From: Flavobacterium silvisoli
Lineage (GTDB): Bacteria; Bacteroidota; Bacteroidia; Flavobacteriales; Flavobacteriaceae
Assembly (NCBI RefSeq): GCF_004329815.1
Contig: NZ_SJPE01000010.1
Span: forward strand, 57,569-121,568
Length of the DNA stretch: 64,000 bases
Reading direction: 5' to 3'
The position numbers were made by a program, and so were the translations under genes. The notes beneath the pieces are model-generated. The model was not told the origin of the DNA. It saw only the letters and a program-made list of their open reading frames with translations, and searched no databases. This document shows positions 18,053-28,386 of this stretch, piece after piece. Position 1 is the stretch's first letter; every line of letters starts with the position of its first letter.

Positions 18053-20077
18053 ATGAAAATTTTAACAGCACCTTTTCAAACCAAACACAACACCGCGCCC
18101 TTCAGTCAAATAAAAATTGAAGATTACCGACCGGCTTTCGAAGCCAATATCGAAGCGGCTCGTGCCGAAATTGATGCCATCATCAACAACCCGGAAGCAC
18201 CCGACTTTGCCAATACTATTGAAGCGCTGGACTTTTCGGGCGAAGCCTTGGACCGATTATCGTCTGTTTTTTTCAATTTAAATTCGGCTGAAACCTGCGA
18301 CGAACTGCAAAAAATCGCTCAGGATGTATCGCCCTTGTTGACAGCTTTCAGCAACGATATTGCACTAAACGAAGATTTATTCAAAAGAGTCAAAGCCGTA
18401 TACGATCAAAAAGACACGCTTCAATTAACTCCCGAACAAGCCACTTTATTAGACAAAAAATACAAAAGCTTTACCCGAAACGGTGCTTTGCTACCCGAAG
18501 ATAAAAAGGCCCGTTTGCGCGAAATCGATACCGATTTGGCTAAACTGAAATTAACTTTCGGCGAGAATGTATTGGCAGAAACCAACCGATATAAGTTGCA
18601 TATTACCAATGAAGCCGATTTAAAAGGTTTGCCCGAAGGTGCCAAAGAAATGGCGCGTTCACTGGCTAAGTCGGACAATTTAGAAGGCTGGATGTTCACC
18701 CTCGACTTTCCGAGCTACCTGCCTTTTGTAACCTATGTAGACAACCGCGAATTGCGCAAAGAAATGGCCATAGCCGCCGGAAAAAAAGCATTTCAGGAAG
18801 ACGAATACGACAATCAGGAAAATGTAAAAAACATAGTAAAACTGCGTCACGAAAGAGCCAAATTATTGGGATACTCGTCTCACTCTCATTTTGTACTCGA
18901 AGAGCGCATGGCGCAAACTCCCGAAAAAGTAGAATCGTTCCTGCATGATTTATTGGCAAAAGCCAAACCGGCAGCTCAAAGAGAATTTGCTCAACTGACA
19001 GCCTTCGCCAAAGAACTCGACGGATTGGAAACATTGGAAAAATGGGATGGCGCCTACTATTCTGAAAAACTGAAACAAAAATTATTCAGCCTCGATGACG
19101 AGATTCTGAAACCTTATTTTAAGTTGGAAAATGTTTTGAACGGAGCTTTTACCGTAGCCGAAAAACTATTCGGCATCACGTTCAAAGAAGTATTTGACAT
19201 CAACAAATACCATCCCGATGTACAGACTTTTGAAGTAGTAGACTTCGAAGGCCAATTGGTTGCGGTTTTCTACTCCGATTTCTTTCCGAGAAAAGGCAAA
19301 CGCAACGGCGCGTGGATGACTTCGTTCAAACCGCAATACATCAAAAATGGAATTAATGATAGACCGCACGTGTCTATCGTTTGTAATTTTACACCTCCCA
19401 CCGAAACCAAACCTTCGTTGCTGACATTTAACGAAGTAACCACCTTATTCCATGAATTCGGGCACGCCTTGCACGGCATGTTAGCCAATACCACTTATCC
19501 GAGTTTATCAGGCACTTCTGTGTACTGGGATTTTGTAGAACTGCCAAGCCAGATTATGGAAAACTGGTGCTACGAACCCGAAGCTTTGGCTTTATTTGCC
19601 AAACACTATGAAACTGGAGAAATTATTCCGCAACAGTATGTAGATAAAATCAAAGAAAGCGCGAGCTTTTTAGAAGGAATGGCCACGCTGCGCCAGTTGA
19701 GTTTCGGGCTCTTAGATATGGCCTATCATGCCAAACCTCATCATATTAAAGACGTAAAAGCTTTTGAAAAAGCCGCCATGGACGACACCGCTTTATATCC
19801 TGATGTAGCCGAAAACTGCATGAGTGTTTCCTTCTCCCACATTTTCCAAGGAGGATATTCTTCGGGCTATTACAGCTACAAATGGGCAGAAGTGTTGGAT
19901 GCCGATGCCTTTGCTTATTTTCAGGAGAAAGGTATTTTCAACAAAGAAGTCGCTGCTAAATTCAAAGACAACGTACTCTCCAAAGGCGGTACCGAATTAC
20001 CGATGGAACTCTACAAACGTTTCCGCGGACAGGAACCCAAACCGGAAGCTTTGTTGAAAAGAGCCGGACTCATTTAA
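18053..20077 (+). CDS. M3 family zinc oligopeptidase (dipeptidyl carboxypeptidase / oligopeptidase A type)
   Basis: A 674-aa peptidase without a signal peptide, so probably cytoplasmic peptide turnover. The zinc motif HEFGHALHG places His467, Glu468 and His471, and the third ligand Glu496 lies in FVELPSQ, 29 residues after the first His as in thimet-type enzymes. The C-terminal YSSGYYSYKWAEVLDADAF block is typical of M3A. Whether it is Dcp or OpdA cannot be settled here. It lies 40 nt after purE, with a strong terminator after it. Confidence 0.93.
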   Translation: MKILTAPFQTKHNTAPFSQIKIEDYRPAFEANIEAARAEIDAIINNPEAPDFANTIEALDFSGEALDRLSSVFFNLNSAETCDELQKIAQDVSPLLTAFSNDIALNEDLFKRVKAVYDQKDTLQLTPEQATLLDKKYKSFTRNGALLPEDKKARLREIDTDLAKLKLTFGENVLAETNRYKLHITNEADLKGLPEGAKEMARSLAKSDNLEGWMFTLDFPSYLPFVTYVDNRELRKEMAIAAGKKAFQEDEYDNQENVKNIVKLRHERAKLLGYSSHSHFVLEERMAQTPEKVESFLHDLLAKAKPAAQREFAQLTAFAKELDGLETLEKWDGAYYSEKLKQKLFSLDDEILKPYFKLENVLNGAFTVAEKLFGITFKEVFDINKYHPDVQTFEVVDFEGQLVAVFYSDFFPRKGKRNGAWMTSFKPQYIKNGINDRPHVSIVCNFTPPTETKPSLLTFNEVTTLFHEFGHALHGMLANTTYPSLSGTSVYWDFVELPSQIMENWCYEPEALALFAKHYETGEIIPQQYVDKIKESASFLEGMATLRQLSFGLLDMAYHAKPHHIKDVKAFEKAAMDDTALYPDVAENCMSVSFSHIFQGGYSSGYYSYKWAEVLDADAFAYFQEKGIFNKEVAAKFKDNVLSKGGTELPMELYKRFRGQEPKPEALLKRAGLI

Positions 20078-20094
20078 ACAGATTTAGAAATTTC

Positions 20095-20122
20095 AAAAAC
20101 CGAAGCCATGGCTTCGGTTTTT
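20095..20122 (+). terminator. Rho-independent terminator after the M3 peptidase
   Basis: A perfect palindrome centred on GCCATGGC (CCGAAGCCATGGCTTCGG core) has an A-run before it and a T-run continuing to 20124. It starts 17 nt after the stop codon. Confidence 0.85.
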
Positions 20123-20173
20123 TTATGGATTGAACCAAATAATATAATTATGTTTTCTGCCTTTCCATAAAAC

Positions 20174-20202
20174 AAAAGAGCCACCTTTTAGGTGGCTCTT
20201 TT
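20174..20202. terminator. Second terminator, for the minus-strand cargo gene
   Basis: AAAAGAGCCACC and GGTGGCTCTTTT flank the loop TTTTA. It starts 17 nt downstream of the stop of the minus-strand cargo gene. With T-runs on both strands it can act in either direction. Confidence 0.85.
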
Positions 20203-20219
20203 TTATAGCAAATGAAAAA

Positions 20220-23200
20220 TTATTGTTTCATCACTTTTAGTGTTTTCGCTCCATTCTGAGAAGCAACCTTAACAAAATAAGTTCCTGCTGCTAAAGAAGT
20301 CATATCAACTGTAGCCGATATAGCATTCTCCTTTTGAACCATCACTTTTTGTCCAATCGCATTGTATACCTCAACAGATTTGATTCCGCCCGCAAATTCT
20401 ATATTCAATACATTATTTACCGGGTTTGGATAATATTTTAATCCGCTTAAATCAAAATTGTTAGTACCCAACGTAACTGTCACGGTAACTTCCAAAGCTG
20501 AAATGCTGCGACATCCGTCAACGGTTTGCATCGCGTAATAAGCTGCCCCGTTTACCAATTCTGTTGTTGGAGCCAAAGCATTTACTCCGGCTAATGCATC
20601 CGCTGAAGAAGCATACCAAACCACATTCGTACCTGTAGCGGCCAAATTAGCAACGGTAGCTTCGGCTGCACTAAATACAGTAAATGTCTGAACGGCATCT
20701 CCTGTTGGTGCAGGGGTGGTAGTTACATTCACATTTACCGTGGCTTCACTGTAACAACCGGTCACAGGATCTGTTCCTTTTACTGTGTAAGTTGTAGTAG
20801 CGGTTGGCGATACAGACACAACATTCCCGGCTAATGCATCCGGATTCCAAGTCCATGTTAAATCACCGGCTCCGGTTGAACCAATTTGTCCTCCAAAAAC
20901 AACATTCAAACGTTGTGTTGATGTAGAAGGAGTTACAGTACCGGCCGTTACTAAGTTTTGAATTGAATTTGTGGCAAACGCAGTACTCGTCACTGCAGAT
21001 ATTGTAGTATTACCTGTAGTAGCGGTATAATAGGTAATAGCATTGTTAGTACTGTCTGCTCCATTTTGTCTGATATCAATAACAATATTAGAAACACCAT
21101 CCCAAAAATATGGTGTATCAAAAGTAATGGTATTCACTCCAACTTGGTGAGCATAAGTGGTCGGACCATATACAGTAGTCAGTCCGGTTGTAGTGAAAAC
21201 CGTTGCTGTTGCACTGGCCGTAGTACCTATTCGCACAGAGAAGTTAGTAACATTTGTCCCAGACCCTAAAGTAGTAATGTTATAAGCGATAGACGTTATA
21301 TTACCTGCTCTTAATCCTAATGCTTGTAACTCAGCGGCAGTAAAAATGGTTTGATTCCAGTATTGAGCCCAACGATTACAAAATGCCGTAGGTTGAGTAG
21401 TAGCAGAAGTTAAAGTAGTAGCAGTCCCCACATCAAGTGAGCCGGCAGCAGAAGTATTGGTCAACGCAGTTAAAACCGTTGAAGAACCTTGACAAATACT
21501 AGCATTAGCAGCAGAAGCATTTACTACTGGGTTCTGATTAATATTAACTGTTACATTTGTCGTAGTATAGCACAATGCGCCTGAAGATTGAGTAGCTGTT
21601 AACGTATAATTTGTAGTAGCGGAAGGATTAAATACCCAACCAGTAGCCGCATCGCCGGTAACACCGGTAGCTGGTGACCAAACATAAGTATCATAATCTG
21701 AACCTCCTGTTGCAATGATGACCGGACTTGAAGACTGACCTGCACAAACAGCAGCAGTACTGTTAGTACTTACCGTTAATGTTGGAGCAGTAGCTACTGT
21801 AGCAACAACTTCTGTTCGGGCAGAAGTACACCCTTGATTGTATTTCAAATCATAAAAATAATAATACGTTCCCGTTGTAGTTCCTCCCCATTCAGAAGAG
21901 GTTACATTCACTTTACCATCGGTACCGGCATAAGGGAAGGCCAAACTTGATGAATCTCTGATAAGGCTAACACCGTTATATGCTTTAACCAAAATTCTGT
22001 AACCGGTTCCGGCAGGCACCGTAAAGTTAAGAGGGACAACGTTAGGAGTTGTAGTTCCACCGGCCGCGATAGCAACATCTCCGGTAGAATATAATTCCGT
22101 TAAAGCAGCGTTAGTAACTTTAATATTTACAGTACCGGCACTGGTTGAGTACAACGATACACTTTGTAAATTAACGCTTTCAGTTGCATTGAAAACAATA
22201 CCCCAGTTCACAAGAGTAGAACCTGTTGCCGATGCAGGCGGAGCTGATTTTCCTGAAGACTGAGTAACTCCGGTTGAAGCTTGAACCCAGTAAGAGGTTG
22301 TGGTATTAAGACTTGGAGTCGTAAAACTATCACCTGTAGCCAATGTTGCTCCACCCACTTGGGCGGCATGCCAAGTTAACGTTCCCTCGTTTGAAGTAGC
22401 TGATAAATTTACAGTTCCTTGCCCACACACAGAACCCGGAGTCGTTGAAGTTACAACTGGCGGATTACATAAGGTTTTAAAAGGTACCGCAACTGAGGTC
22501 CACTCACTAACTCCCCCAACACCGCAATTACTTCTCACCCAAACAAAATAATCAGTACTTGAAAACAATCCTGAAACAGTAACGGTCAAAATACCTTGTC
22601 CCACACTTCCCATGGCAGCAGTTTGTGCTGTTGGAGCAGTATTCGTTGTTGAATAATAATAGTCATATCCGTCATTTGTCGGAGAAACAGATGCTGTCCA
22701 GTTAAAAGTAGCACCCGTAGGGGTTATATTACTAACGGTTAGTCCTGTTGGAGCCAAACAACTTGGCTGAGCTACAACAGTCAACTTATAATCTTCCGCT
22801 TCAGTTCTGGTGTTTGCATTTGAACAAGCATCAGGAGCAATACTGTTGAAATCCACTCGGATACGCATTCTGTAATCACCCAGTGCTGTACCGGCCGGTA
22901 CAGTAAAACTTCCCGTTTGATTACCTCCGAAAGCCGTTGTTACAAAAACTCTTTCCGTAGCATTGTCAAAAACCATGTCTTTATTCCAATCTACCCAAAT
23001 AGCAGTACCTAATGTTCCCCCTACTATATCCGAAGCAAAATTGATGGTTCCGGTTGGATATTGACTCACAGTTGCCGTGTTATAATTGTCCTGGTAACCA
23101 TTCAGAGTGTACCCTGAATTCAAATTCGAAATATTGGTTGTACCGTTGGTAGTAGAAAAATTATTGATATAAGTAGCGCTGGATGTTGATGAAGGAACAC

Positions 23201-24206
23201 AATATCCGGTATAAAAAGATCCCGAAACCCATAAACTGTGATCCGATGAAGAACATTTAGAACGCACATGATAAGTGTATGCGGTGCTGGCGGTCAAATT
23301 GCTTAACGAAACCGATAAATCAGTAGTCGTTCCGTTGTCCACTAATCCAACAGCTCCACTTCCTGCTGCTCCACTGGTACGCACTTCATACTCATAACCC
23401 TCAGCTGGTGCTGATGCCGGTGCCGTCCAGCCAAAAGTGGCTGTAGAAAGAGTGAATGCCGAAGTGACTAAATTGGTTGGCGACTGACAAGTGTAAGCTA
23501 TCAAAGAGATATTGTCAACAGCTGCCGGCGGATTAGTCCCCCCACCTCCGTCATTTTTCCAAACAAACACCAATCGTTTTGTGGCTCCTGATACGTAAGC
23601 CAACTGAGCGGCTGATAAAGTATAGGTAACGGTGGTCGTAGTAGTCGGAACAGCAACTCCGTTGCGTTGCAATAAATAATATCCGGTTGTACCGTTAGTA
23701 TATCCGCTCCAGCCGGTAATGGTGGTACCAGTCCCGGTTGGTCCTGCTGTAGTAGGTGTAATAGAAGTATCCATAACATACACTAACAGGTTGTCGTAGT
23801 TTCCGTCATTCCCATTGGCTCTCCAGTCAAAGCTCAGGGCTATTGAACCGGCTCCTGTCGGAAAGGTAATGTCGCGGTAAAAGGCAGAACGGTTGGCCGT
23901 ATTGTTGGTGTAAGCCCAAGTTGCTCCTGAGTCATTTGACACATAGGCTCCTCTGCTTCCGGTAAACCAACCCGGGGCCGTACCCACATTCCAAGTATTA
24001 GTAGTTGCATTTACAGTAGTCCAGCCGTTGTCGGCAAAAGTTGATCCGTTCTCAAATCCTCCTTCAGCAGATGGGTTGATAAGAACGGTTTGTCCGTAAG
24101 TGAACTGTCCTATAAACAAAAGGGAAAGGACTAAAAAACAGAATTTGTACCCCGAGACCGCAAGTTTTGGTATACGGGCATACGTTGAAAAAGTAGCTTT
24201 TTTCAT
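20220..24206 (-). CDS. Giant modular T9SS type A cargo protein (FN3, GEVED, Ig-like)
   Basis: A 1328-aa secreted protein. I start it at the ATG at 24206, which places a signal sequence near the N-terminus (LAVSGYKFCFLVLSLLFIGQFTYGQ); the ATG 51 nt upstream would add a non-signal extension. Modules in order: a jelly-roll-like N-terminal domain (INPSAEGGFENGSTF..), FN3 (SPTNLVTSAFTLSTATFGW), a GEVED domain (IWVDWNKDMVF ... NTRTEAEDYKL), FN3, several Ig-like Thr/Val-rich units, a penultimate module shared with the cargo at 59.6 kb, and the sorting domain (LKYYPNPVNNVLNIEF ... AAGTYFVKVAS ... LKVMKQ). Surface adhesin or binding protein (inference). Confidence 0.9.
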   Translation of the reverse strand: MKKATFSTYARIPKLAVSGYKFCFLVLSLLFIGQFTYGQTVLINPSAEGGFENGSTFADNGWTTVNATTNTWNVGTAPGWFTGSRGAYVSNDSGATWAYTNNTANRSAFYRDITFPTGAGSIALSFDWRANGNDGNYDNLLVYVMDTSITPTTAGPTGTGTTITGWSGYTNGTTGYYLLQRNGVAVPTTTTTVTYTLSAAQLAYVSGATKRLVFVWKNDGGGGTNPPAAVDNISLIAYTCQSPTNLVTSAFTLSTATFGWTAPASAPAEGYEYEVRTSGAAGSGAVGLVDNGTTTDLSVSLSNLTASTAYTYHVRSKCSSSDHSLWVSGSFYTGYCVPSSTSSATYINNFSTTNGTTNISNLNSGYTLNGYQDNYNTATVSQYPTGTINFASDIVGGTLGTAIWVDWNKDMVFDNATERVFVTTAFGGNQTGSFTVPAGTALGDYRMRIRVDFNSIAPDACSNANTRTEAEDYKLTVVAQPSCLAPTGLTVSNITPTGATFNWTASVSPTNDGYDYYYSTTNTAPTAQTAAMGSVGQGILTVTVSGLFSSTDYFVWVRSNCGVGGVSEWTSVAVPFKTLCNPPVVTSTTPGSVCGQGTVNLSATSNEGTLTWHAAQVGGATLATGDSFTTPSLNTTTSYWVQASTGVTQSSGKSAPPASATGSTLVNWGIVFNATESVNLQSVSLYSTSAGTVNIKVTNAALTELYSTGDVAIAAGGTTTPNVVPLNFTVPAGTGYRILVKAYNGVSLIRDSSSLAFPYAGTDGKVNVTSSEWGGTTTGTYYYFYDLKYNQGCTSARTEVVATVATAPTLTVSTNSTAAVCAGQSSSPVIIATGGSDYDTYVWSPATGVTGDAATGWVFNPSATTNYTLTATQSSGALCYTTTNVTVNINQNPVVNASAANASICQGSSTVLTALTNTSAAGSLDVGTATTLTSATTQPTAFCNRWAQYWNQTIFTAAELQALGLRAGNITSIAYNITTLGSGTNVTNFSVRIGTTASATATVFTTTGLTTVYGPTTYAHQVGVNTITFDTPYFWDGVSNIVIDIRQNGADSTNNAITYYTATTGNTTISAVTSTAFATNSIQNLVTAGTVTPSTSTQRLNVVFGGQIGSTGAGDLTWTWNPDALAGNVVSVSPTATTTYTVKGTDPVTGCYSEATVNVNVTTTPAPTGDAVQTFTVFSAAEATVANLAATGTNVVWYASSADALAGVNALAPTTELVNGAAYYAMQTVDGCRSISALEVTVTVTLGTNNFDLSGLKYYPNPVNNVLNIEFAGGIKSVEVYNAIGQKVMVQKENAISATVDMTSLAAGTYFVKVASQNGAKTLKVMKQ

Positions 24207-24396
24207 TGGCAATAGATTTAGGTTAATAAGGCGAAATTTAACGCTTATAAAAGCCAATGAAAATTATTAATTCAGGTTTAACGCTAATTAATTTTATTTT
24301 AAAAAATATTTAGTTAATATTTATCACTTATATGTTAAATGTGTTAAATACAGAGCTTATTTTATAAAACTGTTAAAAAATCACTTCTCGCAACAC

Positions 24397-25224
24397 TTAA
24401 ACAGAAAAATTCAAACCATAAACCAACAAAAGCCACCAGACTATCGGAATGCTCTCCACCCAAAAAGCACTGTAGTATTTAGAGCGTTTTTCATTGGCAA
24501 AAATCAAAAAAAGAACCGCAGTCAATGCTATTCCCAATTTGACAGTAAAAGCCTTAGAAGTAAAATCAACATTCAAAAATTCAATTGAAATAAACCCCAA
24601 CAGCAATAACACCCCAATCAGTTTCGTCCGTTTGACCCCTATCTGTTGCGGCACGGTTTTTAAATTCGGATCGTCTACCTTCAAATCAATAATTTCAAAA
24701 ATCAGTATCAAAACAAAAATCAGAATAAACCGTTGTAACGCCACCCAAAAAACAGCTGATGTAAACGGAATACCCGCCTCAACAACAGGCAAAAACAAAG
24801 TCACCCCCACCCAACACAAAGCCACCATGTATATTTTTACCCCCGCCCAGTTTCGGGCATTGCTGCGGTTAGGAAAAAAAGGCAATGTATAGAGCAGTGT
24901 CAAGATCAAAAAAGCGAAGGCCGCAATCTGTGTGGCTCGTCCCAACTGTAAAAAATAGTATCCCGTGGCTGCCAATGCCAAAAAGCTCAACACTGCAATA
25001 GCTTTCAGTTCAACCCTCATCTGCAGCTTTTGAGTGCGTGCCAAGGCATCGTATTTAACAAAATTATACCCCACTATCGTTCCGAAAAAAGCAAAGAGCG
25101 CACTGTCGTGAATAGCCTCTATATGAAACAAAAAACCGGTCATGCGCACCAGGGCATAAACCGACAAACTGACGTGTAGACTGCTGTTGAGATAAAAATC
25201 GAGAAGCTTCTGTAAGTACCGCAT
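24397..25224 (-). CDS. UbiA-like polytopic membrane protein
   Basis: A 275-aa integral membrane protein with eight or nine hydrophobic segments. The spacing and two polar patches recall UbiA prenyltransferases: GYNFVKYDALAR where the first Asp-rich motif would be, and FEIIDLKVDDPNLKTVPQQIG resembling the second (D-x-x-x-D, then LP/VPQ-x-G). The first motif lacks the full NDxxDxxxD pattern, so prenyltransferase activity is doubtful. It may be a divergent member with another role. It is unlinked to quinone genes here and divergent from gcvP. Confidence 0.6.
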   Translation of the reverse strand: MRYLQKLLDFYLNSSLHVSLSVYALVRMTGFLFHIEAIHDSALFAFFGTIVGYNFVKYDALARTQKLQMRVELKAIAVLSFLALAATGYYFLQLGRATQIAAFAFLILTLLYTLPFFPNRSNARNWAGVKIYMVALCWVGVTLFLPVVEAGIPFTSAVFWVALQRFILIFVLILIFEIIDLKVDDPNLKTVPQQIGVKRTKLIGVLLLLGFISIEFLNVDFTSKAFTVKLGIALTAVLFLIFANEKRSKYYSAFWVESIPIVWWLLLVYGLNFSV

Positions 25225-25321
25225 CTTTCAAAAATACGCAAACTGTTAATAACAACCGTTTTTGGTTAAAAATTTCTCGAAATTTGGCAGCTGTTTAACC
25301 AAAAATTCAGACTTTAATAAT

Positions 25322-25329
25322 TACTTTTG
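25322..25329 (+). promoter_or_regulatory. -7 promoter box for gcvP
   Basis: TACTTTTG matches TAnnTTTG. The upstream -33 element is weak (a TTTA at 25294-25297). A roughly 70-nt leader follows, containing a 7-bp hairpin (AACCGAA / TTCGGTT, 25340-25358). Confidence 0.5.
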
Positions 25330-25402
25330 TTGCCGTTAAAACCGAACTCATTTCGGTTGCCCGAAACAACACAACTGAACACACTTTAGAATTTACTATT
25401 TA

Positions 25403-28246
25403 ATGAAAACAGACGCATTTGCATTACGCCACATAGGTCCACGTGAGAGCGACCTAAACCATATGTTTAAAACCATCGGGGTTGAGAATTTTGACCAACT
25501 GCTGTATGAAACATTTCCTGACGGTATTCGTTTAAAAAACGATTTACAGTTAGACCCGCCTATGACCGAATACGAATATTTGAATCACATTCAGGAATTA
25601 GGTAAAAAAAACAAAGTATTCAAATCATACATCGGTTTGGGGTACCACCCCACTATTGTGCCGGCAGTAATTCAAAGAAACATTTTTGAAAACCCGGGTT
25701 GGTATACTGCTTACACCCCATACCAAGCCGAGATTGCTCAGGGTCGTTTAGAAGCTATTCTGAATTTCCAAACCACTGTGATGGAATTGACCGGAATGGA
25801 AATCGCCAACGCCTCACTTTTAGATGAAGGTACGGCAGCAGCCGAAGCTATGGCACTTTTATTCGACGTCCGCACGCGTGACCAAAAGAAAAACAATATC
25901 CGTAAATTCTTCGTTTCCGAAGAAATACTCCCGCAAACCCTATCTGTATTGCAAACGCGTTCTACTCCTATAGGGGTAGAATTGGTAGTGGGCAATCACG
26001 AAACCTTTGATTTCTCTAGTGATTTCTTCGGGGCTATTTTACAATACCCGGGCAAATACGGTCAGGTGAATGACTACAGCGCCTTCATCGCCAAAGCTCA
26101 CGAAAATGAAATTAAAGTAGCCGTAGCGGCTGACATTCTATCTTTAGCCACCCTAACTCCTCCAGGAGAAATGGGCGCATCAGTGGTTGTAGGAACCACA
26201 CAACGTTTCGGAATCCCGATGGGGTATGGCGGACCACATGCTGCCTACTTCGCTACCAAAGAAGAATACAAACGCTCTATGCCGGGCAGAATCATCGGTG
26301 TGTCTATTGATGCCACCGGAAAACGCGCTTTGCGCATGGCATTAGGAACCCGTGAACAACACATCAAACGCGAAAAAGCCACCTCTAACATCTGTACCGC
26401 TCAGGTATTGTTAGCCGTTATGGCCGGAATGTATGCCGTGTATCACGGACCGAAAGGATTGAAATACATCGCTGATAAAGTACATGCCTCAGCCGTAACC
26501 TTGGCAGATGCCCTCAATAAATTAGGCGTATATCAAACCAATACCGCTTTCTTTGACACTATTGCAGTAAAAGCGGATGCTGCCAAAGTAAAAGCCATTG
26601 CCGAAAAACACGAAGTAAACTTCTTCTATGCCGATGCCGATACGATTACCATTGCGTTAAACGAAACCACTTCATTGGCCGACCTGAATCAAATCATTGC
26701 CATTTTTGCAGAAGCCACCGGTAAAGAAGCATTCAAAGTGGCAGAATTAAATACAACCAACAACTACCCGGCTTCGCTGCAAAGAACCTCAGCGTTCCTA
26801 CAGCACGAAGTATTCAACAACCATCATTCGGAATCGCAATTGATGCGTTATATCAAAAAATTAGAACGCAAAGATTTATCGTTGAACCACTCCATGATAT
26901 CCTTGGGGTCGTGTACCATGAAACTCAATGCCGCCGCCGAAATGTTGCCGCTATCCATGGCCAACTGGAACAGCATTCACCCCTTTGCTCCGGTAGAGCA
27001 GGCGGAAGGCTACCTGACCATGTTGAAAAAATTAGAACAACAATTAAACGTAATCACCGGTTTTGCCGGTACCACGCTGCAACCTAACTCAGGAGCACAA
27101 GGCGAATACGCCGGCTTAATGGCTATTCGTGCGTACCACTTATCCCGAGGTGACCACCACAGAAATGTATGTTTGATTCCATCCTCGGCCCACGGAACCA
27201 ACCCGGCTTCGGCAGCCATGGCAGGAATGACCATCATTGTAACCAAAACCACTCCGGAAGGAAATATAGACGTAGAAGACTTAAGAACCAAAGCCATTGA
27301 GCATAAAGACGATTTATCGTGTTTAATGGTTACCTACCCTTCTACTCACGGTGTTTACGAGTCTTCCATCATCGAAATCACCAGAATCATCCACGAAAAC
27401 GGAGGTTTAGTATATATGGACGGGGCCAACATGAATGCGCAGGTAGGCTTAACCAATCCGGCCACCATCGGGGCTGACGTATGTCACTTAAACCTGCACA
27501 AAACCTTTGCCATCCCTCACGGAGGAGGAGGACCGGGTGTTGGACCTATTTGTGTAAATGAAAAATTAGTGCCGTTTTTACCAACCAATCCTATCATCAA
27601 TGTTGGAGGAGACCAAGCCATAACAGCCATTTCATCGGCTCCTTACGGCTCTGCATTGGTGTGTTTGATTTCGTATGGTTATATCACCATGTTGGGTGCC
27701 GAAGGATTGAAAAACGCCACTCAATTCGCCATCTTGAATGCTAATTATATGAAAGCGCGATTGGAAGCCCACTATCCGGTTTTATATTCCGGAGAAATGG
27801 GTCGTGCCGCTCACGAAATGATCTTAGACTGTCGTGCCTTCAAACAAAACGGCATCGAAGTAACCGATATCGCCAAACGTTTAATGGATTACGGATTCCA
27901 TGCCCCTACAGTATCGTTCCCGGTAGCCGGAACTTTAATGGTAGAACCAACCGAATCCGAAGATTTGGCCGAGTTAGACCGTTTCTGCGATGCCATGATC
28001 AGCATCCGTAAAGAAATTGAAGCCGCCTCAGCTGAAGACGCTAATAACGTACTGAAAAACGCTCCGCATACCTTAGCCATGGTAACGGCAGACACTTGGA
28101 CCATGCCTTACACCCGTGAGCAGGCAGCCTATCCGTTGGCTTATATTCACGACAACAAATTCTGGCCAAGCGTACGCCGTATAGACGATGCCTATGGCGA
28201 CCGAAATTTAGTGTGCTCGTGTGCGCCTATCGAGGCTTACATGTAA
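25403..28246 (+). CDS. gcvP: Glycine dehydrogenase (decarboxylating), P protein of the glycine cleavage system
   Basis: A 947-aa single-chain GcvP that decarboxylates glycine and transfers the aminomethyl group to lipoylated GcvH. The start MKTDAFALRHIGPRESDLNHM is characteristic. The N-terminal half contains LLDEGTAAAEAM; the C-terminal half holds the PLP lysine in CHLNLHKTFAIPHGGGGPG (Lys700). The C-terminal SVRRIDDAYGDRNLVCSCAP block is conserved. The length equals the fused alpha-beta form. gcvT and gcvH are not in the window. A terminator follows directly. Confidence 0.97.
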   Translation: MKTDAFALRHIGPRESDLNHMFKTIGVENFDQLLYETFPDGIRLKNDLQLDPPMTEYEYLNHIQELGKKNKVFKSYIGLGYHPTIVPAVIQRNIFENPGWYTAYTPYQAEIAQGRLEAILNFQTTVMELTGMEIANASLLDEGTAAAEAMALLFDVRTRDQKKNNIRKFFVSEEILPQTLSVLQTRSTPIGVELVVGNHETFDFSSDFFGAILQYPGKYGQVNDYSAFIAKAHENEIKVAVAADILSLATLTPPGEMGASVVVGTTQRFGIPMGYGGPHAAYFATKEEYKRSMPGRIIGVSIDATGKRALRMALGTREQHIKREKATSNICTAQVLLAVMAGMYAVYHGPKGLKYIADKVHASAVTLADALNKLGVYQTNTAFFDTIAVKADAAKVKAIAEKHEVNFFYADADTITIALNETTSLADLNQIIAIFAEATGKEAFKVAELNTTNNYPASLQRTSAFLQHEVFNNHHSESQLMRYIKKLERKDLSLNHSMISLGSCTMKLNAAAEMLPLSMANWNSIHPFAPVEQAEGYLTMLKKLEQQLNVITGFAGTTLQPNSGAQGEYAGLMAIRAYHLSRGDHHRNVCLIPSSAHGTNPASAAMAGMTIIVTKTTPEGNIDVEDLRTKAIEHKDDLSCLMVTYPSTHGVYESSIIEITRIIHENGGLVYMDGANMNAQVGLTNPATIGADVCHLNLHKTFAIPHGGGGPGVGPICVNEKLVPFLPTNPIINVGGDQAITAISSAPYGSALVCLISYGYITMLGAEGLKNATQFAILNANYMKARLEAHYPVLYSGEMGRAAHEMILDCRAFKQNGIEVTDIAKRLMDYGFHAPTVSFPVAGTLMVEPTESEDLAELDRFCDAMISIRKEIEAASAEDANNVLKNAPHTLAMVTADTWTMPYTREQAAYPLAYIHDNKFWPSVRRIDDAYGDRNLVCSCAPIEAYM

Positions 28247-28266
28247 GAACTACTCACTACACCCAC

Positions 28267-28303
28267 AAAAGGTTTCAAGTTGTACAATTTGAAACCTTTT
28301 TTT
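28267..28303 (+). terminator. Rho-independent terminator of gcvP
   Basis: AAAAGGTTTCAA (28267-28278) pairs with TTGAAACCTTTT (28289-28300), with a T-run to 28303. It starts 21 nt after the gcvP stop. Confidence 0.85.
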
Positions 28304-28386
28304 ATGTCTTTTTTTAACAAAAGAGCTCTAAAAAACAGAAAAATAACCGGCTACAAAGGCGGTTTATTGCAAAACCAACAACTCTC

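Noticed and set aside
24207..24257. Earlier ATG for the 20.2 kb cargo gene
   Set aside because: It would put a 17-residue extension before the signal peptide; the internal ATG gives a better signal sequence.
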